Below, piece after piece: positions 53,709-64,000 of a stretch of DNA of 64,000 nucleotides. Within the stretch, counting starts at the first letter, position 1. Every line of letters begins with the position of its first letter. The notes beneath the pieces were generated by a model. The model had not been told where the DNA came from, did not search any database, and saw only the letters and a list, made by a program, of their open reading frames with translations. The DNA lies in the NCBI RefSeq assembly GCF_031877795.1, contig NC_133931.1, positions 70,965,429-71,029,428 of the forward strand, written 5' to 3'. The DNA is from Strix aluco. Lineage: Eukaryota > Chordata > Aves > Strigiformes > Strigidae. The position numbers were made by a program, and so were the translations under genes.

Positions 53709-56700
53709 ATGGCGGCGCCCGGAGCCCCGGTTACCGTCACCGTCACTTACAGTAAGAGCCGCCCGAGGAAGGGAGGGAGGGCGGGCAGGGGGGTGTCGCC
53801 TTCAGCTGCTGCCGAGCCGAGCGCGGCCCGCGGCTCCTTCTCCGGCGGCACGTACCCCGAGCTGGCTCCGGTGCCTCGGCCCCCGGCGGGACCGTGCGGG
53901 TCGGGCCCCGGCCTCGGGGGGCGCCGCCCTTCCCTGCCGCCCCCGCTCTCCGTGCACCTCGCCTCGGCCGGTAGCGGTAGCCCGGCGCTGCGGGGCGGGC
54001 GGTCCCGTGGCTGCGCCGGGGGCAGGCGGGAAACGCGCGGGCGGCGAGGGGGGGGGGGGGGGGGACGCTGTGCGTGGCTTGTGGCTGCCTTTGGCGCCTG
54101 AGAGCCCGAGTTCCGCAAAGCCTCCGGGAGACAGAAAATGCCGGAGCTGCCGCCGGGCGGCGGCGCCTGCGCGGAGCTGCGGCTGTCAGCTGGATGGCGG
54201 CAGCCTCCCCGGCCTCGCCGGGTCTACCCGGGCCTCAGGGGGACACGGCTCACCCTCCGATTCGCCTGGTCTCGATCCCGGCTGCTACCGTAAGGTTTCT
54301 CTCCTCTATCAGCCGCACCTTCCCACTGCCTCCCTCAAACTGGATCATGTAAGCTGATCCAACAGAAGGACAAGAAAAAAAAATTTTTTTCCATACCTAT
54401 AAAATGGTCTAACTCGCTGCCCGGGGGTAGATCTGCTGTAAGGACGACGGTGGGAGCAGGTGACGAGGCTGGCCTTGCCAGAGAGCACAGGGCAGAGGTC
54501 ACGTTTTTGGTAGTAATCTTCATTTAGATGGAATATATCACTGAAGTCAGCATGGTATGTTAAAAGCAGGTGCTACCCGATTGGCTCTCTTTTTGTTTGT
54601 TGAATAAGCTCGAACGATTGCCATTAGTGAGATGCAGGATTGCAACAGAAAGGGCTGGTTTCTTCCATAGGACAGTTGGGTGCTGATCTGATGAAACTCA
54701 AAGGCCAGCTGTCATGATTGAGCTTTTTTTTCATCGGGAAGGAGAAGTAGGAGGAGGGAGAAGGTGGTGGAAGGGAAGATGCGGTTAAGTCTGCAAATAA
54801 GTATAAAAAGTTACTGCAAAGAAGTAAGAATAGCCTGGACTCCCCAGTTCCTAAAGATAAGATGGGAAATACTGTGGTTAAATTTTGATGAAGTGGATCT
54901 AGGTGAGGCAGTAGGAGGAATGAGAAGGATAGTAAGGTATTAAATCAGCAAGGTATTAATCATCCGATTTTTGTTAACAAAACTTGTTAATTTTTTATGG
55001 ATTATTTTTTAATTGGTGAATAATAAATTCTATTCCTGTTCCTTTTGCACTGTGTTGGTGATGTTCTTTCCACCTTTAGAGCTTACTGTTTATTTCTGCT
55101 TGCACATTTGTGTTTTCAAACTTATGTTATTTGGTGGAAATATTTCCTTTATCACCTGACAGTTTTATTTGAGTCTTTGGTGAGGAACTTTGTGGAATAA
55201 TTGGTTTGAATTTTTATGATTCATGTGCTCATTGATGCCTTCAGAGAGCTCCATTTGATCTGAGGGTTTTCATTTGCAAAGATGACAATAACTTAACTAG
55301 ATTAATTTATTTATATAATTACAACATCTTGATGTTTGCCAGCAGTCTTCTTATCTGTGAGTCTTTTTCCAGTTGTTTTCTTATCTGGTAATTACTTTGC
55401 CATTAATCAATAGCAAATAGAAGGCATTGTTCATCTTGGACTTTGGCTGTCTGATTTGTACCTGTTGCTCTCAGATGCTTGTTTACTACTTAGCACAAAT
55501 GTTTTTGTTAAAGTTTTGCATGTGTGAGTGAAAGTGGGGAAGGATGGAAATAAGGTTTAAGAAAGGGAATGGTAGTAGACCCACACGTATCACTTGACAA
55601 TATGCAAGAAATTGACTTGACCTGGTTTTAAAATGTATTTAGGCTTTTTTTAAAAAAAAAAGATATTGGAATTTTGCACTAGTGGTTACTTTAAATTAGT
55701 ATTGTCACTTACTGAAGCAAAAAATAAGCTATGATACCATTCTAACCCGTGAGGTATTTTTCATGGTGATGTCATTCTGCTGTGAATTTACAGTAAAATT
55801 TTTGTTACAGTCTGCCCAAAGTGGTACAAATAATTTGTAATTAAAACTGTTTCTATTGCTAGGCAAACTTCAGGTGTTCTCTTCCCTATTTGCTGTTTAT
55901 TTGTGTAGTTGTTTTTTTTCTCAACTGCTGACAGACACAGCCCTTACACAAAGCAGCTGTATATGTCAAAACAACATTCTGAAATAAACCGAGGTTAGGA
56001 CCTAAATTTTTTGGTTGGTTTTTTTTTTTTTTTTCCTAAAAGAAATTGGGAAGAAGGTCTATTTACGGAAGATGCTTGGGAACAGTTTGTATAATGTGAT
56101 TTTGAGCTTAAAACCGTTTTGGAATTCAGAAATATTGTTGGAAGCTTGCGAGATTTTGAGGCCACAGTGTCACTTGTCACATGATTCTGGGAGACTGGAA
56201 CATCTTAAAATTGATATTTCTAGCACTTTTCTTTGTAATAGATAAATGCATTTCAAATTAGTGGCATGAAGATAGTTTTCTTTCTGGTATTTGTTAGAGT
56301 TGTCTCTTCCTGCAAAGTAAAAAATGCCTGTCTTGATTTCCCTTGCAGCCAGTGGTGGCTGATTCCTGTGGGTGCTTTCAGACTGACAGGCCTTAAGTGT
56401 GTGGGAGCAGTGGGTTATAGAAATGGTCTGTTGCAAAGCAGGGATCAAGAGACATAGTCATCTTTTCTAAGAACTTCCTGCCGTTTGCATGAAAGTAATC
56501 TTAGGGAGTCTGAATAGGATGTTCTGTAAGTGGAAGGTGACATGTAGGCTGAGACTTCTCAAGGTGGTTAAGGCTGCATATCAGCAGTATTATGGGGAAA
56601 AATAATTTTTGGACTGTGAGAATTCTCTCAGATGCCTGATAGAGAGGAGACAGGATAGGTATGGATCGCTTGCTTCTCATGTATGAGGAGTAGGGAGCAA

Positions 56701-58912
56701 AGGAAGTAATAAACTGTGTCAAATTCCCCAAGACTCGTGCCATTAAAAATTCCTAGAAGTAGGAAATGGAATACATCAGGAAGGTGTGGGCTTTCGTGCT
56801 TTAGCTTGTGGGATGTCTGGACACCATGTGCACTCTTAAAAGAGGTGGGGAATAATATTTAGCAGGATCATTACGCCAGCAGAATATGCCTAATCGAACT
56901 CTTCAGGTTGTTAGAATGTAAAACAAAACTTTCAGCTGAGGTAAGTCATTCCAAGAGGAAGGAAATGCAGTAGAATCCTTTGATTAAGAATTACGATTAT
57001 GCATGAGAATTGGTGATTTGAGAACTCTCTGCATTAATGAAAATGAATATTAGAAACAGATTCCCTGTAATATTTTCTAGGTAACAATAAGTATTACTGT
57101 TACTCTGTTTTTGTTAGGTAATGAAAAACACAGTATTCAGGTTGCTTCTCAACAAGAAGATGGTGAACCTACGCTACAAGACATGGCTGTGCTTATTGAA
57201 CAAGTCACTGGAGTTCCAGTTCATTTTCAGAAACTGATATACAAAGGTAACTTATAAATCTGTCAATGTTTCTTACAGATGATACCTTTCATCTTAGTCA
57301 CTTTCAGGTGTCCCATGTTTTGAATGTCTTCAAAAAGACATTCTTATGTCACTAACTATATTTTAACAGTTTTTTCCTCTCTCATTTTCCACTTAGGAAA
57401 GTCTCTGAAAGAATTGGAACAACCATTGTCGGCACTTGGTGTTAAAAATGGTTGCAAAGTCATGTTGATTGGGAAAAGGGTAAGTGTTGCCTTTGGACTC
57501 TTTTTTTTTTCTTAAATTATGGTAATTTCTGTCAGTGATTCAGCTGCTGAACACAGAAACAGGTTTCAACATAAACTTTATATTGTATACCTACCCACAA
57601 AGTTGAGTTCAATCTCACGTTGTACTGCAAGTAACTCTGCAGTTTGTACATTTCTGAAATTACGTTGACTGACTTCTGCCTTACATTATTGACAAAATTC
57701 TGCCTAATGTGTTGCTTGTCAGTGCTCATGAACCTTCTGTGCACTGATGACCTTATCTGCTCATCTTATTTTTCTGGTTTAAAAAAAAAACTGTAGCTAA
57801 TGAGTCTGCTGGTTATTGCTAGTGAAATGACTTGTGACTGGCTTTGCCAAGTAGTGGACAAGGTAATATCTCATGATATAAATGTTACCTCTACTTTAAA
57901 GATGCTAAGCTAACAAAAAAAAAGTTTGCACTTTTCCTTTTTCTCTTCAAATTCATCTCATTTAATGTGTTTATATACATTGCTGCTTTGACTGTATTTA
58001 TACTTAAGCTTTGGAAGAAGCTTATTTGGTGGGTATTAAAATATGGAAAGAATAACCACAGCGTAGCATGTATTTTAAATCAACAGAAACCTTTATGTCT
58101 GTATCACCACTGTTGCTGCTTTTTAGCTGCATAGTGACTCTATTTGTTCCATAGTTGTGAATGTTGTACTTTTGAATACACAGAATAGTCCAGAAGAAGA
58201 GGCTGAATTAAAGAAGTTAAAAGATTTGGAGAAGTCAGTGGAGCAAATAGCTAATAAGTTAGAGGAAGTTAATAAAGAGTTCACAAGTATCCAGAAGGTA
58301 TGCCAGTTTTGTATCATTTTATAACTTTGCAAAACAACTTTGTAGGTATATGTATTTAAAAAAAATACTGTTTAAAGGTTTTGAGTAGTCAGTAATAGGC
58401 TGCCTCTCCTAACTGTCCAAGGGTCCTGTAAAATTCTTACTGAATTTCAAATGCTGTTTATGAATTTTTAAAATAGAGACATGGCACTGTTTGGAAAAAG
58501 GTAAATATTGTTGCATATTGGATAAATTTTATTCTTTAGATCTGGAAAAACATAGAGTTCTCTTCAGAGTCCAAAGGAGAATGTATGTTACTTGTTTAAT
58601 CTTTTAAGTAAACCTAGCAGATCTTGCATTTAGCATTTCAAGGATTGATAGAACACAGATAGAGATTGGAGTCCCTCTCATACTTGAAACTACAGAAGTA
58701 GTAAAAGATGTTTTCTTCTGTGGTGGATTGACAGATTTTCTAAGATGAGCATTCTGTAGGGTATGGAATAATTTTACCTTTCCTTCCCTCTTTTTCCTCC
58801 TCAGGGATTTTTAGCAAAGGACCTCCAAGGAGAAGCACTAAAACAGCTGGACAAGAGGATAAAAGGGACTGCAGAGCAGTTCATGAAGACCCTGGAACAG
58901 ATTGATGCCGTT
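53709..58912 (+). CDS. BAG1: BAG1, BAG family chaperone regulator 1 (3' part beyond window)
   Basis: Five coding exons: 53709-53751, 57118-57246, 57397-57479, 58184-58297 and 58805-58912, giving 159 codons in phase. The protein has a ubiquitin-like domain (about residues 8-85; [16 protein letters not shown] to [10 protein letters not shown]) and then the start of the BAG domain ([40 protein letters not shown]). The last BAG helix, expected to begin near LPENFKDSRLKRKG and to bind the Hsp70 ATPase domain, was not found before 64000, so the gene continues to the right. BAG1 is a nucleotide-exchange factor for Hsc70/Hsp70 that links chaperones to the proteasome. The ATG at 53709 gives a short form. 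The frame is open upstream to 53586 but shows no TRSEE-type repeats and no in-frame CTG. Confidence 0.95.
53752..57117 (+). other. BAG1 intron 1
   Basis: A 3.4-kb intron. The first 550 bp are CpG island and include a 17-G run at 54048-54064; the remainder is AT-rich with nothing recognised. A second AG acceptor (TATTTTCTAG, ending at 57080) lies 37 bp upstream of the one that keeps the BAG1 frame. Confidence 0.7.
54048..54064 (+). repeat. G17 homopolymer in BAG1 intron 1
   Basis: Seventeen consecutive G residues lie about 300 bp downstream of the BAG1 exon 1 donor, inside the CpG island. Such a run can form a G-quadruplex and is prone to length error in sequencing. Confidence 0.85.
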
Positions 58913-61900
58913 GTAAGTAAATAAACACAGAAGAGGGTCAAATCCCAACAGAAACTTAGTGTTAAGAATATATCTATCTTGTAACTTATTTCATATTTTA
59001 AAATACTAAAAAATTTATTTTAGCTTTGAAAATTAGTTAATTGGTTTGCTCATTTTTTCTTTAATATCCAGCTTTTGCCCCTGTATGTCTCCAAAAGACT
59101 ACTTGGCAGCATCTCTTTCTAAATGGTGACATTAATGCCTGTGTATGCATCCCCATTCTACAGAAGAGCTTCATTTGGGGCAGCAGCCTGTTAAGACTAC
59201 ATGAAATGGGTATCCTTTACTCGAGTTTTACCCTTTTAGTTTGTCTTGGCAAACTTTCACGTTAAAACTTCATGGTAACAATAAAGGTCTGGGGAAAAAA
59301 GCCAGATACACTTTGTATTCTATATCCCATAGGAACAACGAGGTCTTGGAAGACTGAAGAATTTTCTGGTCAGTCGTAGGTGGACTGGCAGTACTTTTAT
59401 TTGAGATGCCTGCATGTTGAGGACTGGCTTCTTTCTCTGGAATGTACTGGGGTATATCCAAGTGCTTCACAGTCATTAATGGATCATAACCTTACAGCAT
59501 ATTTCCAGAGTATGATATATATCTTCCTGTATCATGTAGTAGGTGAGAGCTAGGTGAGAATAGGGGACTTGCACAGAGATAAATACAAGATTGTGACAGC
59601 TAGGGTATTTCCTTATTCTGTTTCTCTGTTTGCTGGTCATTCTCTGTAAACTTCATTATGTAATTATGTTGCATATCATGATCATAATATCCTCCTCTGA
59701 AGGAAAAACGCTGCTTTTCTGTGGTAGTGATGTCTTTGGGTCTACTCCTTTGCACAATGACCCTTTATGGGATTGTTTCAGAAAGATTCCATACAAATGC
59801 CTATAATTGGTGAACCAAATGTAGATTAATTGATGGACACCTTGAAAAGGCTCATCAGCAGAATAAAAGAGTAAAAATGTGAACTGGCCATCATCAAATG
59901 CTATACAATATGAATGTGTTCCTAGGAATGGTGGGGAGCTCATTAACTTACTTCCTCCTTTCATAATGTGAACCTTTAATGGTAAACTAGCCTTTGCTGT
60001 TTGTTATAGCCAACAGTTCTTAATTTTTTTTTTTAATTTTAAAATTGTAATATGCTAAATATTTTAAAGTCTTAAAATTTCTCTTTCCTTTTCTGCCTCA
60101 TAGAGGAAAATACTTTGACAGTTCTTGAATGCTGTTAGGCATACAGACTTTGTATAACTGATTCCCTGTTTGAAGTGACAGATGTACTGTGTGTTATCAT
60201 GAAAATAGCAGTAAGGTGACAACTATTTCAATTGGATGGGATTAAAGCTTATTTCTGATCCCTTCAATTTCTGGTGCTAAGTCCTATTTAGAAAAAAGTC
60301 AGTACCTGTATGCTGGTGTACAGTTCTGGAACTTAGCAAGCAGCCTTGAAAAACCCTTTCACTGCTTCCTAATTAATCCAAACTGAATTTCCCAAGTTTA
60401 CTTTTGGTTCTGGTACTGTTTGCATGGCTTAAAGGGAAAGCATGCTGTTACCTATCTCCTTATCCAAAATGCTCTAAATAGTACTGGACGAGGGACTTTC
60501 AGGTTTAGTACAAGTCTTTAGAAGGTGTACAACCTAGTGACTTCATGTTTAGATTTAGGAGATAATAGAGTCCCTGTGCCTCAGTCTTGTCTCTTGTGGA
60601 AGTGGAGCAGCCAGAGCTAAAACTAATATAATTCATATCTTTTAATATTTATAATAGTTGTTTGTTACTTTGTTGTATAAGAGTCTATGACATTGACAAG
60701 CCTCATTTTTTTTTTTTTTAAAGCAAGAAATAAGTGAGGGTTTTTATTGCCAGTGATCGATGCTACGTTACACATGCCAAAATCCATATTTATTTGTTTT
60801 AATATACAAGGGTGGCTGTGGTTTTTGTCATGAAAACTGAACTGTGAAATCTTGCAGATGAGATGTGTGTGGTTGGGTGGAATCTTTACATGAAATGTAG
60901 CTGTTCAGTGTACTGGTATTACGTGAGATCAGATGAACAGGCCATCAACTTCCTGAGATATTACTTAGCTGTACTGTAGTTGTGCAATGTACAGAGGCAG
61001 TAACACAGAACAGTAATGAGGTATGTATGTGAACAGTAAATGGATTCCACTGAGGTAAAAAGTGGTAAAGCATAAAGCTTCTAGAAAGTATTTTATCTGT
61101 ATCTCAGAATAGTTTTATACAGTATTTAGTATTCTTTTTGTTAGCCAAGTAGAATCAAGTTCTGACAAATTTCTTGAATGTTATTGACCATATATCTATA
61201 TGACATCTGTGTTATTGATTCAATCAACAGCATGTTAAAAACAGATAAGGGAAAAAAAGTGACTGAGTGACCTGTTTTCTGCTAAGACAGAAGAATGGAT
61301 GCTTTGTAGAAGTGAAACATACCAGCAAGCTCACACTATAAATGTTCCAGTTTGTTTCTTTGGCAGAATTTTTGTGAAGGCTCTTTAAAGTATCTTGGCT
61401 GTCATACATTGTTTGGATCAATCAAACACGTAGCTTGATACAGAATGAGATTTGTATGATTATAGAGAGCTAAGGGTGAGGAAACCTGCATATTGTTTTC
61501 TATTTATTCTAGGGGTGTCACCCTCTTACTGTTAGCAGGCTAACTCATTAGTTAGAGGAGCGGAGTTTGCAACTAATACTCCTTTTTACTATACTCCATG
61601 TGTTCAACAACTGTGAATTTTTCAGAAGCGATTTAGGAGTGGAGAAGTAGGTCAGCAGTCATACAGTATTGGGGTGGTAGAGGAAAAATACAGTGTTATC
61701 GCTGCCAGAGGTTTGGAGTGAAAGTCTTGAAGGGATGCTTTTGGGTAGAGTAGCTGTAACTTAAATATTTTAACATTCAGTGTGTTTAAATAGCTACTGC
61801 TTCCACAACAGAAAGGGTGGAGGGATCTTACGAGCATCTTAAAAATTTTTGAGTGTTGCAACACAGTCAAATGTTCCCATTCCCCAGATCTTTGAAGTTT

Positions 61901-64000
61901 TCTTCGGGAGGAATACAAATCGAATAGTGTTCAACAGTTGAAGATTTGTGTGTGTGCATCACCAGAAGTATCATTGATTTCAGCAGTTAAAAAATTTGAT
62001 CCAGGAGTAAAATTTAAAGAACACTACTTACTACAAATCTTACTGAGTAGAACACAGAATTCTTGACTTGATCAGCTGGCATAGTTTTTTAAATAACTGA
62101 AAGGCTTTTTCAAGAAAAAAAGAGCTTTTCTGAGATCAGTAGGAAAATTTAAATCCACAGTCATGATACCATGTACTACTTGTGAGCCTGCTCTAATTCA
62201 CATGGTCTGTCACCAGTATTGCAATCTGAGAGGTTACTTTATTCTCGTGATGATTTCTTATTAAATGGCAGATTTGTAATCTAGAAAGACAATATTGCAG
62301 AGAACAGATTGTTCTGACAACTGAAAAAAAAGCTTTCTCTCTGAAGTACCACTCACCGATTTTGTTTACATAAACTCATGACAAAATCACCTGTCAAATT
62401 GCATGTATCAGTATTGAGGACATTGATAACATTACCAACTTGTAATTATGTTCTGGTGGCCCTTTCTCCTTTCCTGAGGATTGTTTTTGGTTATAATCCG
62501 TCTGTAAAACTTACTTAAGTAACTGTTCTGATGAAGCATTTTTCACTGTCTGCTTGTCCCTGCTATACTTGTCAAAGTAAATCAATACCAAATTAACATT
62601 TCAAGGATTAAAAGAAAGAAGTATTCTGAAAAGAACATCATTATGCCTGTAATAAACATTTCCCAGGCTTCTGGGAAGTTTTGCCACTTATAGTAAGATG
62701 AGAACTTACTACTAAACCTTTGAATTTATCTGGATTAATAAACATTTGATAAGCATTTCTTATTATAATTCTGAAATCTCTTAGCATGAATCATAAACAC
62801 AAAATCAAAGCTTCGGAGGAAAATTTTTCTAAAGCACAGGGAGCATGAAAATACTATTATCCCTCAGTGAGGATAGAACGCTTAGTTGCCACTACTGCAT
62901 TCAGAAAACCTGTTGACAAATGCTGCCATTTAATAGCTGCTTTTAAAGAAGCTGCATGGATGTCTACTTAGGTGAAAAAGATTCAGTGTCAACATAATGT
63001 GCTTACCCAATTTACCAATTTATTTAACAATAAGTTTAAAAGAAAGTGAAAGGCTGGTAGTCAATAAAAACTACACATGAAGGTAACTATGGTTTGGGTT
63101 TTTAAAAGAAACTAACAAAAGAACCACTTATTAGATGGATGGAGTGTCAGCAAAAAATCCTTTTTTGCAACTGATTAACATTGGTGCCATGTGCAGCAGA
63201 GTAATTTTTATTTTTTTAAGCAATTCGATAACAAACCAAAAATGTTTCTAGCTATTAGAGCTAGTGACTGCTAGTGTAGGAGTTTGCCTGTTTTAAGAAT
63301 GGTGTCCCTTTGGTTCTGGTAAGATAGTCATAAATAATAAATTTGACTAGCATTTGTTTTGTTTATTAACTGACTACACTTCTATAAAGTGGATTCAGGC
63401 ATCAGATATTATCTACTGGGGTCTGTGGTTTGGGAAACAAGAAAAAACCAAAGAGGAGAGCAAAGATGTGGTGGTAACACAAAGCTTAAAAATCGTTACT
63501 GGAAACACTTCCAAAACAAATGGAACTTGAGCAGAACTGAAGGCGATGTTCTGCAGCAAAGGGAGGTGGTTTTATTAGGAGACCAGCTGGGAGAGGGGAA
63601 GGAAATGACAAGAGAGTCTGTATTTCATAAGAAGCTGTGCTCAGGAGAGGGGGATGATGGGTTCATAGTTAAAAGAACACTCAAGAATAGAGAGGCTTTA
63701 CAGGCAAGAAAACGCACGTGCATGTATTTATTACTGTGTAAACGGTGATTGGTTTTAAGGATCTCTTGTGTAAGCATGAGTGTTGTGCGTACAGAAGATG
63801 AGTCTTCGAGGACATAATGTGTGTGTGTCTGCAGTGCATCTTGTCAGTGTATGTGCAGGGTGAAAACTCTCAAAGAGATGTGGTTAATTCTGACTTCGGG
63901 GGTGTGGGGTGGGAGATAGTCACCAGTCACAGGGGGACTCGGGCTCTGTTTCTGGGTGGATGGGGGGAGGATAAAGAACCTGTGTTCAGGACTTCTACAG
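58913..64000 (+). other. BAG1 intron 5 (open at window edge)
   Basis: Five kilobases follow exon 5 without a recognisable BAG1 exon. The sequence is AT-rich with no clear repeat or nested gene. The last 600 bp are more purine- and GT-rich and contain a 119-codon open frame at 63389-63748 of no recognised family. Confidence 0.6.

Noticed and set aside
53628-54118. Long open frames on both strands at BAG1 exon 1
   Set aside because: The plus frame is BAG1 exon 1 reading through its own donor into the CpG island; the minus frame is GC-driven.
57061-57117. Upstream acceptor TATTTTCTAG for BAG1 exon 2
   Set aside because: Using it would add 37 bases and break the frame; the acceptor at 57117 gives the conserved TYSNEKH junction.

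Overview
The window is vertebrate nuclear DNA, almost certainly from a bird. It has AT-rich introns, CpG-island promoters and short gaps between genes, and its interspersed repeats are CR1 LINEs whose 3' ends carry the ATTCTGTG octamer tail typical of sauropsids. I cannot name the species. No bacterial features, CRISPR arrays, tRNA or rRNA genes were seen.

Layout: 1-2257 is unassigned. 2258-5291 is a back-to-back pair of CR1 copies: a 3' fragment on the minus strand abutting a 2.7-kb, multiply broken ORF2 copy on the plus strand. 5292-8825 lies downstream of CCDC127 (minus strand), probably includes its 3' UTR, and holds a small unexplained plus-strand reading frame at 7806-7934. CCDC127 (8826-10283, minus) and SDHA (11046-26282, plus, 15 coding exons, 665 aa) are divergent from a shared CpG island. 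FH (27718-44859, plus, 10 coding exons, 509 aa) follows about 1.4 kb after the SDHA stop. CHMP5 (45320-52551, plus, 8 coding exons, 219 aa) starts 460 bp after the FH stop. BAG1 (53709 onward, plus) starts 1.16 kb after the CHMP5 stop and runs off the right edge after five coding exons (159 codons).

SDHA makes fumarate from succinate and FH hydrates fumarate to malate, so two consecutive TCA-cycle enzymes sit head-to-tail, next to CCDC127, which I recall being reported as mitochondrial. In human these genes lie in three places: CCDC127/SDHA at 5p15.33, FH at 1q43 and BAG1/CHMP5 at 9p13.3, with BAG1 and CHMP5 head-to-head. Here all are contiguous and CHMP5 and BAG1 are in tandem. This adjacency is the most interesting feature, provided the assembly is right. 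All exon coordinates below were derived by reading splice sites and checking that phases close; no search or alignment program was run.
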